NCBI GenBank assembly: GCA_963798655.1
Contig: CAWCUH010000016.1
Coordinates: 186,001 to 250,000 of the forward strand
Direction of reading: 5' to 3'
Length of the DNA: 64,000 nucleotides
Source of the DNA: CAVSMC01 sp963798655
GTDB taxonomy: Bacteria > Pseudomonadota > Gammaproteobacteria > Burkholderiales > Casimicrobiaceae
In this document: positions 16,935-25,033 of the stretch, piece after piece
How positions within the stretch are numbered: position 1 is the first letter of the stretch
Layout: each line of letters opens with the position of its first letter
Notes under the pieces: generated by a model
Databases searched by the model: none
Seen by the model: only the letters and a program-made list of their open reading frames with translations
Told to the model about the DNA's origin: nothing
Position numbers and translations under genes: made by a program

Positions 16935-18228
16935 ATGCGACTCGGTGTCGCATTGCTTTCGGTTGGAGTCGTTGCCGTGTACCGCGCACGGCGCGCAAGG
17001 CGATGCCGCGGCGGTGAAGCTAACCGGCTTCTACGATGGGCTTGCCGCATACACATACGCCGAGCCGGGCCATTGGTCGCGCGCCGTCAGCCGGCTCGAG
17101 ATCGACGCCGCCGGACGATTCAGCGAGACGGTCAAGTGGAAGCTCGGAGGACGCGTCGACGTCGATCCGGTCTACTTCGGCTCCGACTTCTATCCCGACC
17201 GGGTGAAGCACGACCAGCGCGCGCGCTTCTTCCATCGCGAGAATTACCTCGACGTCTCCGCCGGCGACTGGGATTTCCGCGTTGGCGCGCAGCAGATCGT
17301 CTGGGGCGAAGTCGTCGGCCTGTACTTCGCCGACGTCGTGTCGGCGCGCGACATGCGCGAGTTCCTGCTGCCGAGCTTCGACATCATGCGCATTCCCCAG
17401 TGGGCGGCGCGCGCCGAGTATTTTTCCGGGGACTCGCACGTGGAAGTCGTCTGGATACCGGTGCCGCTGTTCGACCAGATCGGCAAGCCCGGCTCGGATT
17501 TCTATCCGGCGCCGCATCTTCCGTCGCCGACGCCGACGCAAATCGCCGACCTCTTTCTCGATCCGCGGAAGCCCGCGCGCACCCTTGCCAACGGAAACTA
17601 CGGCGTACGCGCGAACACGCTGGCGAACGGCTGGGACGTCGCGGGATTCTTCTATCGCAGCTCAAGCGCGACGCCGACGTTCTACAGCATCGCGCCCGGA
17701 CCCGGTCAGCCGTTCCTGTTCGAGCCTCGCTACGACCGCATCTGGCAGGCCGGCGCGACCGTGAGCAAGGACTTCGACGATTTCGTGCTGCGTGCCGAGA
17801 CGGTCTACGCGCACGGTCAGGGCTATACGCTCGCCGACGCGTCGGTCGGTGACGGTGTGGTGAAACGCAACACGCTCGACTACATCGTCAGCGTCGACTT
17901 TCCCTTGCCGCACGAGACGAGGTTGAACGTGCAGGCGTTCCAGCGCGTGTTCAACGGCGGCGGCGGCGATCTCGCGGTTCGAAGCGACGGCTTCGGTGCG
18001 AGCGTTCTGGTGTCGACGAAGGTGACGCCGACGCTCGAGCCGCAGCTGCTGTGGATCCAGAACTTCAAGGACGGCGGCGGTCTCGTGCGGCCCCGGCTCA
18101 ACTGGTATCCGGCGAAGAACTACACGGTCGGTGCCGGCGTCGACATCTTCACCGGTCCCGACGACGGTTTTTTCGGCCGCTTCAACAATCGTGACCGCGC
18201 GTTCGCCGAGCTTCGTTTCGACTTCTAG
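16935..18228 (+). CDS. DUF1302-type outer-membrane barrel protein, signal peptide out of frame
   Basis: The mature sequence (about 415 residues) is a beta-barrel: alternating aromatic strands, DFRVGAQQIVWGEVVGLYFADVVSARDMREF near residue 110, and a C-terminal strand ending in Phe (FAELRFDF). This is the DUF1302-like pattern found with LolA-like proteins and lipid exporters. A good signal peptide, MRLGVALLSVGVVAV from ATG 16935, lies one frame off; removing one base near 16980 joins it to TAHGAQGDAAAVKL. The only start in the main frame (GTG 16945) gives no export signal. A perfect 8-bp hairpin (18237-18257) separates it from the ThiF gene. Confidence 0.7.
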
Positions 18229-18267
18229 CGCGGCGCCGGCGCGCTCTGCGCGCGCCGCGATCTGCAC

Positions 18268-19167
18268 GTGACGCCGCCGCCTCGCTTCTCCTACGACGAA
18301 GCGTTCTCGCGCAACCTCGGCTGGGTTACCGCGGACGAGCAGCGCACGTTGCGCGGCAAGCGCGTCGCCATCGCGGGGCTGGGCGGCGTCGGGGGCGCGC
18401 ATCTGCTGACGCTCGCGCGGCTCGGCGTCGGCCGCTTTCGCCTCGCCGAGTTCGACACGTTCGACGTGGTCAACTTCAACCGGCAGCAAGGCGCGAGCAT
18501 GTCGACGCTCGGGCGCCCGAAGATCGACGTCCTCGCCGAGATGGCACGCGACGTCAATCCGGAAATCGAGCTCGAGCTGTTGCCCGACGGCGTGACCGCG
18601 GGCAATGTCGCGCGCTTCGTCGACGGCGTCGATCTGTATGTCGACGGACTCGATTTCTTCGCGTTCGACGCGCGTGAGCGCACGTTCGCCGCGTGCCATG
18701 CCGCTCGCGTGCCGGCGACCACCGTCGCGCCGCTCGGCATGGGCGCCGCGCTGTTGAATTTCATGCCGGGGCGGATGAGCTTCGAGCAGTATTTCAGGCT
18801 CAAAGGCGTCGACGAGCGCGAAAAGATGGTGCGCTTTCTCATCGGCCTCGCGCCGGCCGTGCTGCAGCGCGCATACGTCGCGGATCCGTCGTACGTCGAC
18901 TTCGCGCAACGCAGGGGTCCGTCCACCGCGATGGCGTGCCAGCTTTGCGCCGGCATCGCCGCGACCGAAGCGCTGAAGATCCTGCTCGGCCGCGGCCGGG
19001 TTGTCGCCGCTCCGACCGCGCTGCAGTTCGACGCCTATCGCAACAAGCTCGTGCGCACGCGGCGGCCGTGGGGCAACCGCAATCCGCTGTCGCGCGCGAT
19101 CATCGCCGTCTTGCGGCGGCAACTCGCAACGATGGGCCGATCGAGCGGGCGCGGGCGATCGCGATGA
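18268..19167 (+). CDS. ThiF/MoeB/E1-like adenylyltransferase
   Basis: The 299-residue protein starts at GTG 18268. It has the E1-like nucleotide site GLGGVGGAHLLTLARLGVG at residues ~35-53, then the acidic/Arg element FDTFDVVNFNRQ and a C-terminal AMACQLCAGIAATEALKILL. The two CxxC zinc pairs of MoeB/ThiF are not evident. Enzymes of this fold adenylate a carboxylate, often the C-terminus of a small protein or peptide. It overlaps the nitroreductase gene as ATGA. The same two domains are fused in mycobacterial Rv1355c (MoeY). I infer it activates a carboxyl group in the pathway of this island; the substrate is unknown. Confidence 0.8.
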   Translation: MTPPPRFSYDEAFSRNLGWVTADEQRTLRGKRVAIAGLGGVGGAHLLTLARLGVGRFRLAEFDTFDVVNFNRQQGASMSTLGRPKIDVLAEMARDVNPEIELELLPDGVTAGNVARFVDGVDLYVDGLDFFAFDARERTFAACHAARVPATTVAPLGMGAALLNFMPGRMSFEQYFRLKGVDEREKMVRFLIGLAPAVLQRAYVADPSYVDFAQRRGPSTAMACQLCAGIAATEALKILLGRGRVVAAPTALQFDAYRNKLVRTRRPWGNRNPLSRAIIAVLRRQLATMGRSSGRGRSR

Positions 19168-20282
19168 GCACGGCGGCTTCGGCTCGCGCAGCCGGCGCGG
19201 CGACATCGCCGGTGCGCGAGGTGCTCGACCTCGCGCGCTGGGCGCCGAGCGGAGACAACACGCAGCCGTGGCGATTCGCGATCGAGAGCGACAACCGCGT
19301 AACTGTCTACGCGTTCGACACGCGGCGCGACTGCGTCTACGATCTCGACGGCCATCCGAGCCAGATTTCAGTGGGCGCGCTGCTCGAGACGATGGCGATC
19401 GCGGCGACGCGCTTCGGATGGGCGACCGACGTCGAGCGCCGTCCCGGGAGCCCCGACGAACGGCCGGTGTTCGACGTGCGATTCCGCAGCGATCCGGCGG
19501 TCGCGGCCGATCCGCTCGCCGCGTACATCGTCGAGCGGCGCGTCCATCGCAGGCGCTTGTCGGCGCGGGCGCTGACCAAATCCGATCGCCACGCGCTCGA
19601 GCGCGCCGTCGTCGAACGCTGTTCGCTGCGTTGGCTCGAAGGCGCGGCGAGGGCGAGGGCGGCGTGGCTCAACTTCGCGAACGCGAAGATCCGCCTCACG
19701 ATTCCTGAAGCGTACGGCGTGCATCGCGACGCGATCGACTGGAGCGCCGAGACGAGCGAGACGCGGGTGCCGGCGGCGGCGATCGGCGCGAGCAGGCCGG
19801 CGCTCACGGTGATGCGCTGGGCGATGGCGAGCTGGCGCCGCGTCGACACGATGAACCGCTACTTCGCCGGCACGCTGGCGCCACGCATCGAGCTCGATCT
19901 CGTGCCCGGGCTCGCCTGCGCGGCGCACGTCGCGCTGGTCGCGCGCGAACCGCCGCGCAACCTCGACGACTACGTTGCCGCAGGTCGCGCGCTGCAGCGG
20001 TTCTGGCTCACCGCGACAAGCCTCGGCCTTCAGTTCCAACCTCAGTACACGCCGCTCGTCTTCGCGCGCTACGCGCGGCGCGGCGTTCGCTTCACCACGC
20101 GCGAGCGCGCGCTCGGCGACGCCCGGCGCATCGCACACGGCCTCGACCGCCTGCTCGGCGCCGACACCGCCGCACGGACGGTGTTCATGGGGCGGATCGG
20201 CGAAGGCGCGCCGGCACGCTCGCGCTCGCTGCGCCTGCCGCTCGAGCGGCTACTCGAGCCGCCGCCGCCGCTTCGCGATTAG
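19164..20282 (+). CDS. Acg-like nitroreductase-family flavoprotein
   Basis: At 372 residues this is nearly double a standard nitroreductase and resembles the two-lobed Acg-type flavoproteins. The N-terminal REVLDLARWAPSGDNTQPWRF is the FMN-binding signature. GLACAAHVALVARE and SLGLQFQPQYTPLVFARYARRG in the C-terminal half match the second lobe. ATG 19164 overlaps the ThiF stop; the longer frame upstream is shadow. The tight coupling to an E1-like enzyme suggests an FMN-dependent redox step, such as dehydrogenation, on an activated or peptide-like substrate. No substrate can be named. Confidence 0.78.
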   Translation: MSTAASARAAGAATSPVREVLDLARWAPSGDNTQPWRFAIESDNRVTVYAFDTRRDCVYDLDGHPSQISVGALLETMAIAATRFGWATDVERRPGSPDERPVFDVRFRSDPAVAADPLAAYIVERRVHRRRLSARALTKSDRHALERAVVERCSLRWLEGAARARAAWLNFANAKIRLTIPEAYGVHRDAIDWSAETSETRVPAAAIGASRPALTVMRWAMASWRRVDTMNRYFAGTLAPRIELDLVPGLACAAHVALVAREPPRNLDDYVAAGRALQRFWLTATSLGLQFQPQYTPLVFARYARRGVRFTTRERALGDARRIAHGLDRLLGADTAARTVFMGRIGEGAPARSRSLRLPLERLLEPPPPLRD

Positions 20283-20298
20283 GGACGAGCGAACGGCG

Positions 20299-21087
20299 CT
20301 AGCCTGCGCCGCGCCGCTTCGCCGGTCGCGACGCGGTGCCGATGCGCCCGAGCAACGAGTCATGCAGATGCTCCGATGCGTACGTCCATTCCTTGCCGCT
20401 GCGCACGCCGAGCCGCACGATTGCGCCGTCCTCGAGGTCGACGCGGCGATCCGCCATGTCGATCACTCGCTGGTCGTGCGTCGAGAATACGAACGTCGCG
20501 CCGGTTGCGCGATTGATCCGGCGCATCAGCCGGAGGATGCGCCCGCCGGTCTTGTGGTCGAGGTTCGCCGTCGGCTCGTCGGCGAGGATGATCTTCGGCC
20601 GCACGGCGAGCGCGCGCGCGATCGCGACACGCTGGCGCTGTCCGCCGGAGAGCTGGTTCGGCCGATGATGCGCAAAGCGCGTGAGGCCGACCATTTCGAG
20701 ATAGTGGCGCACGCGCTCGCGCCGCTCGGCCTTCCCGAGCTCGGTCTGCGACAGCAGCGGATACTCGACGTTCTCTGCGGCCGAGAGCACGGGCAGCAGA
20801 TTGAAGTTCTGGAAGATGAACCCGATCATCCGCGCGCGCAGTGGCGCCAGCTCGTCCGCGCTGCGGCCGGTGACATCGCGCTCGTCGACGAGGATGCGGC
20901 CCGATGTCGGCGTGTCGATGCAGCCGATCAGGTTCAACAGCGTCGACTTGCCGCTGCCCGAAGGACCGGCGATCGCAAGGAACACGCCATGCTCGATGTT
21001 CAGGTTCACGTTGCGCAGCGCGACGACCGTCGCGTCGCCGAGCCGGTAGGCCTTCGATACGTCGACGAGCCTAACGACGAGCGACAT
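20299..21087 (-). CDS. LolD/MacB-type ABC transporter ATPase
   Basis: The 262-residue ATPase has Walker A GPSGSGKSTLLNLIG, Q-loop FIFQNFNLLPVL, signature LSGGQRQRVAIARALA, Walker B IILADEPTANLD and the H-loop FVFSTHD. The closest class is LolD/MacB/FtsE. ATG 21087 with GGAG upstream is preferred, but a GTG at 21105 overlaps the permease stop as GTGA and is also plausible. A ~35-residue basic C-terminal extension follows the ATPase core. It works with the two permeases encoded just upstream. Confidence 0.93.
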   Translation of the reverse strand: MSLVVRLVDVSKAYRLGDATVVALRNVNLNIEHGVFLAIAGPSGSGKSTLLNLIGCIDTPTSGRILVDERDVTGRSADELAPLRARMIGFIFQNFNLLPVLSAAENVEYPLLSQTELGKAERRERVRHYLEMVGLTRFAHHRPNQLSGGQRQRVAIARALAVRPKIILADEPTANLDHKTGGRILRLMRRINRATGATFVFSTHDQRVIDMADRRVDLEDGAIVRLGVRSGKEWTYASEHLHDSLLGRIGTASRPAKRRGAG

Positions 21088-21101
21088 TGCGGTCGTCTCC
21101 G

Positions 21102-22313
21102 TCACAACGCCTGCCGCAGCGCGTCGACGACCGGCATCCGCGCGATGCGCCGCGCCGGCCACAGCGACGCGGCGATCGCGGCGACGAGTCCGACCGCGAA
21201 CGCCGTCGCGACGACGGTCGGCTCGATGCGGATCAGCGCCGTGTAGCCGCTCTCCGCGTTCGGTGGCGGCGGCATCGGAATGCCGACGCGCGAGATCGCG
21301 ACGGCGAGCGCGAGCCCGCACGCAACGCCGATCGCGGCACCGATCGCTCCGAGCACCGCGTTCTCGACGACCACCAGCCGGAACACCGTCGCGCCGCTGC
21401 GACCGAGCGCGCGCATCGTGCCGAACTCGCCGGCACGCTCGAACGTCGTCATGCTGACGCTGTTCGTCACCGACAGCACGACCATCACCAGCGTGATCGC
21501 CTGAAGAAAGCCGAACTGCCTCTGGTAGAGCGCGATCGTCTTCCTGTAGAAGTCGGACAGCTCGTACCATGCCTTGATCTCGACACCACTGCCGGCGAGG
21601 CGCCGCTCGAGCGCCGCCTTCGTCGCGTCGGTCTGCGCGGTCGCGTCGAGCAGCACGACGGCGGCATTCGCGACGTCGGTCGCGAGGATTTCATGCGCGG
21701 CGGCGAGCGGCATGCGGATCGCGCGCGCGTCGTAGTCCTTGGAGAAGGTGCGGAACACGCCGACGACGTCGAGATCGAGGCTGTTGAGCGCGCCGTCGAC
21801 CGTCGGCGTGGCGAGCGTCACCCGGCTGCCGGGCGCGAGCTTCAGCACTTTGGCCACGCCTTCGCCGACGACGACGCCGTAGCGGTCGGACGAGGCGAGC
21901 GCGCGTCCGGCGACGATGCGCAACAGGCTGCCGAGCCGTGCTTCGCGGTCGGGCTCGATGCCTTCGGCGGCGATCGCGACGTCGGCGCGGCCGTTGTTCA
22001 GCAGGCCCGAGAAGTTGAGCCGCAGCATCACGTCCTGCACCGAGCGCTCGCCGCGAATGGAGCTCACGAGCGCGGTCGGCTCGGGCAACGCGTATTCGAA
22101 CGGCTTGCGCGACCCGTGCTCGTAATACCCGGCGCGATAGATTTGCAGATGGCCGAGCTGCGAGCGGATCGTCGCCTCGCCGAGCTGCACGTAGACGTCC
22201 TCGACGAAGCCGCCGGCGACGATCAGCGCCGCGACGCCGAGCGCGATCGCCGAAAGCGTCAACGCCGTTCGCGCGCGGTTGCGCAGCACGTTGCGAAGCG
22301 CAAGGGTCAGCAT
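21102..22313 (-). CDS. LolC/E-like (MacB/FtsX-fold) ABC permease
   Basis: The 403-residue protein has an N-terminal helix (TALTLSAIALGVAALIVAGGF), a large periplasmic domain (residues ~45-260) and three C-terminal helices. This is the MacB/FtsX topology of LolC and LolE. NVLRNRARTAL and WPARRIARMPVVDALRQ at the two ends are typical. It follows the other permease by 28 bp. A pair of non-identical permeases plus one ATPase matches LolCDE, which lifts lipid-anchored cargo from the inner membrane to a LolA carrier. Confidence 0.88.
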   Translation of the reverse strand: MLTLALRNVLRNRARTALTLSAIALGVAALIVAGGFVEDVYVQLGEATIRSQLGHLQIYRAGYYEHGSRKPFEYALPEPTALVSSIRGERSVQDVMLRLNFSGLLNNGRADVAIAAEGIEPDREARLGSLLRIVAGRALASSDRYGVVVGEGVAKVLKLAPGSRVTLATPTVDGALNSLDLDVVGVFRTFSKDYDARAIRMPLAAAHEILATDVANAAVVLLDATAQTDATKAALERRLAGSGVEIKAWYELSDFYRKTIALYQRQFGFLQAITLVMVVLSVTNSVSMTTFERAGEFGTMRALGRSGATVFRLVVVENAVLGAIGAAIGVACGLALAVAISRVGIPMPPPPNAESGYTALIRIEPTVVATAFAVGLVAAIAASLWPARRIARMPVVDALRQAL

Positions 22314-22341
22314 CGCGTCTTCCGGCAGCGGTGCGCGCTGA

Positions 22342-23559
22342 TCACCGGTTGTGCCGCAGCGCGTCGACGATCGGAAGGCGCGCCGCCTTGCGCGCCGGGT
22401 AGACGCTCGCCGCGAGCGTCGTGACGACAGCGATCGCGAGCGCGCCGGCGGCAAGCGGCATCGTGAACGACACCCCGCCGGTGAAGCCGTGCGCCATGCC
22501 GGGCGGCGGCGGCATCGGGATGCCGATCGCGGACACGACGAATGCGACCGCCGCGCCGAGCGCGATGCCGACCGCGCCGCCGAGTGCGCCGAGCAGCGTG
22601 CCTTCGAGGAGGAACATCGCGAGGATCCGCCGGCGCGGAACGCCGAGCGCCATGCTGGTGCCGATTTCCCACGTCCGCTCGAGCACGGCCATGATCATCG
22701 TGTTGGAGATCGACAGGACGATGATGACGCCGACGATGAAGCGAACGACGCCGAGCTGCTTCGAGAATAGGTCGACGGTCTTGTTGTAGAAGTCGGCGAG
22801 GTCCCACCACGGCGTCACGTCGACGTCGCGCGACGCGAGCCGCTGGCGCGTCGACGCGAGCACCGCCGGCGTGTCGGCGGTGTCGCGCAGCAGCAGCACC
22901 CAGGCGTGAACGCCATCGACGCGAAGCAGGCGCTGCGCGACGGCGAGAGGCAGGCGGATCGCCGAGTCGTCGAACGCCTTGGTGACGCTCGCGAACGTGC
23001 CGCGCACGCGCACTTCGACGGCGTTGACGCCGCCGGAGCGCGTCGTCGCGAGCAGCACCAGCGTGTCGCCCGGCACGACGCCGAGATTCGCCGCCAGCCC
23101 CTCGCCGATGATCGCGCCGTTGCCGTCGCCGGCGGCAAGCGGCTGCCCCGCGGTGATCGTGACCGACGCGGACAGCGCCTGCTCCTTGTCTGGGTCGACG
23201 CCCTGGCCGATGAAGGAGATGGTCGTGTCGCCGAAGCTTGCGAGGCCGCTGAAGTACAGCCGGGGTGCGGCGAGCTGCACGCGGCGGTCGGCGGCGATGT
23301 CGCGGGCGAGCTGCGGATCGGCCGCCAGAAGGTAGCCAAACGGGTCGGCGCCGGCGCTTTCGCGGTAACCGCGGCGCGTCACCTGCAAGTGGCCGAACTG
23401 CGAGTGGATCGAGCTTTCGCGGAAGTCGTTCAGGATCCAGTCGATGAAGCCGCCGGCGACGATCAGCGCGACGACGCCGAAGGCCACCGCACCCAGCGCG
23501 ATCGCCGTCCGGCGCCGGTGACGCAGCACGTTGCGCCAGGCGATCGCGAGCTCTCCCAT
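22342..23559 (-). CDS. LolC/E-like (MacB/FtsX-fold) ABC permease, first gene
   Basis: This 405-residue permease (start MGELAIAWRNVLRHRRRTAI) shares layout and several stretches with its neighbour. Both have the VALIVAGGF helix near residue 30, the GIPMPPPPG loop near 345 and the terminal YPARKAARLPIVDALR. The two clearly arose by duplication. It has one N-terminal and three C-terminal membrane helices with a periplasmic domain between them. It opens the three-gene minus-strand operon. The 33-codon upward extension of the frame lacks a ribosome binding site and is rejected. Confidence 0.88.
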   Translation of the reverse strand: MGELAIAWRNVLRHRRRTAIALGAVAFGVVALIVAGGFIDWILNDFRESSIHSQFGHLQVTRRGYRESAGADPFGYLLAADPQLARDIAADRRVQLAAPRLYFSGLASFGDTTISFIGQGVDPDKEQALSASVTITAGQPLAAGDGNGAIIGEGLAANLGVVPGDTLVLLATTRSGGVNAVEVRVRGTFASVTKAFDDSAIRLPLAVAQRLLRVDGVHAWVLLLRDTADTPAVLASTRQRLASRDVDVTPWWDLADFYNKTVDLFSKQLGVVRFIVGVIIVLSISNTMIMAVLERTWEIGTSMALGVPRRRILAMFLLEGTLLGALGGAVGIALGAAVAFVVSAIGIPMPPPPGMAHGFTGGVSFTMPLAAGALAIAVVTTLAASVYPARKAARLPIVDALRHNR

Positions 23560-24037
23560 GCAGCGACTCGGAGTGGTTGGTGGCGTTTCGTTCGGAGAAA
23601 ACTGCTCGCAGCTCGACGCTTCGTACCGCATCGCCGTGCGCAGCGCGTTTCGGCACACTATTGTACGGTGTCATACGAGTTTGCGAGCGGCCTCCCCCCG
23701 CGAACGACGATAGAGCGCACCGCTGTCGGGCCGATTGACAGTTGCCCCTGACCGCGCGCGACCGCGGCGAGGCTCGCATCGCAGCGACGAATGCTTTACC
23801 GTACCGAAACGCGGCCGTGTGGCCCGGCCGAACGGTCACCTGCGGCCGCGGATCGCAAGTTTTGCGAATTCGGCCACCCGCGGCACTGTCGAGCCGCTTT
23901 ACAGCCTGGCGGTTGCGGGGGCGGCGCTCCTACCATTGTGCGTTTACTTTCATGATGTTACGAACGCGGTACGGCGATTGCTTCAAGTAGGGCGCGGAGG
24001 CTCGCTTCGCCAAGCATCTATCGAACCGGGACACATC
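23560..24037. other. 478-bp gap between ABC operon and PEP-CTERM gene
   Basis: No convincing gene is present. Its base composition looks less GC-rich than the flanking genes. It must hold the promoter of the minus-strand ABC operon and, near its right end, the sigma-54 promoter of the PEP-CTERM gene. A TTGACA at 23735 has no matching -10 and is not called. Confidence 0.6.
23967..23982 (+). promoter_or_regulatory. Sigma-54 (-24/-12) promoter of PEP-CTERM gene
   Basis: CGGTACGGCGATTGCT matches the RpoN consensus TGGCACG-N4-TTGCW at all but two of its defined positions, with the essential GG (23968-23969) and GC (23980-23981) spaced by exactly ten bases. Transcription would start near 23993, giving a ~45-base leader before ATG 24038. 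PEP-CTERM genes in other bacteria are reported under RpoN with the PrsK/PrsR pair, which supports the call. Confidence 0.65.
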
Positions 24038-25012
24038 ATGACTTTCAAGAGACTGGCAATCACACTCGGCATCTCGGCCGCCTTCGGGCTCGGCGCGGCG
24101 GGTCAGGCGAACGCGACGGCGATGGCCAACTCGCTGATCGACATCTCGCGTTTCATCATCACCGATTCGGCAAGCACGCCGCTCGCGTTGACCGACTTTT
24201 CACAGCTCAACTTCACGGACGATTTGAGTAACCGCGCCCGGCTGAACGCAACCGTCGTCAACACGTCCGCCTTCACCAATACGTTCGCCGCATCCACCGA
24301 CCCGCTGCTCGCATGCGTCGGCGCGTGCGGCGCCTTTGGCGAGAACAACTTCACGCCGGGCACGGTGCCCCCGACGGCGACATACGCGCGCGCCGACTCG
24401 CTGCTGGCGAACCAGCCGATCAGCGGGACAGGATTCCCAACCGGCGTGCGGGCGGCGACGATCTCGGAAACCTCGCTGAACAACGTAACCGGCAGCGGCG
24501 CATCGAACAACAGCATCCTGCTGACATCGGGTTTCACGTTCGTGCTGGCGCACGGCATCGGCAGCGTTGGCCTCGATTTCGACGCGACGACGTTCCTCCG
24601 CGCATGGACGGCGAGCGGCAGCCTGCCGGGCACGTCGGCAGGCGCGGGGTTCAAGTGGGAGATCACCCTTACGGACCAGGCCGGCAACAAGCTGCTCGAC
24701 TGGATTCCCGACGGCGACATCCTCAGCGGCACGCAGATTGGCCTTACGGTGACGGACGAAGACTGCAATCTGGTGGCCAACGCAAGTGCGACGTTCGACA
24801 CGCCTGCGCCGGCGCTCGAGAACTGCACCGGGCACTTTGCGGCGCACACGAACTTCGCGCTCGCCGCGAACACGGCTTACAGTTTCACGATCAACCAGGT
24901 AACGAGCACCCAGGCGGTCGAGGTCGAGCGGACCGTCCCGGAACCGGGCGCGCTCGCGCTGTTCGGCATCGCGCTGGCCGGCCTCGGCTTCATCCGCCGC
25001 CGCAAGAGCTAA
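24038..25012 (+). CDS. PEP-CTERM sorting-domain protein
   Basis: The 324-residue exported protein has a signal peptide (ITLGISAAFGLGAAGQANA) and a C-terminal sorting signal: VPEPGALALFGIALAGLGF followed by IRRRKS. That is the Pro-Glu-Pro motif, hydrophobic helix and basic tail recognised by exosortase (EpsH). The mature part is Thr/Ser/Asn-rich with few charged residues and four widely spaced Cys, as in many low-similarity PEP-CTERM proteins thought to be glycosylated and placed at the cell surface. It has its own sigma-54 promoter and terminator. No exosortase gene lies in the window. Confidence 0.93.
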   Translation: MTFKRLAITLGISAAFGLGAAGQANATAMANSLIDISRFIITDSASTPLALTDFSQLNFTDDLSNRARLNATVVNTSAFTNTFAASTDPLLACVGACGAFGENNFTPGTVPPTATYARADSLLANQPISGTGFPTGVRAATISETSLNNVTGSGASNNSILLTSGFTFVLAHGIGSVGLDFDATTFLRAWTASGSLPGTSAGAGFKWEITLTDQAGNKLLDWIPDGDILSGTQIGLTVTDEDCNLVANASATFDTPAPALENCTGHFAAHTNFALAANTAYSFTINQVTSTQAVEVERTVPEPGALALFGIALAGLGFIRRRKS

Positions 25013-25033
25013 GAACCGTCGGGCGACGGTCGA

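Noticed and set aside
18237..18257. Hairpin between the barrel and ThiF genes as a terminator
   Set aside because: The 8-bp stem is perfect but has no T-run, and it lies just before a GTG start. It may affect translation, but there is no support for calling it a terminator.
23735..23740. TTGACA as a sigma-70 -35 box for the PEP-CTERM gene
   Set aside because: No matching -10 lies at 16-18 bp, and a much better sigma-54 promoter is nearer to the gene.
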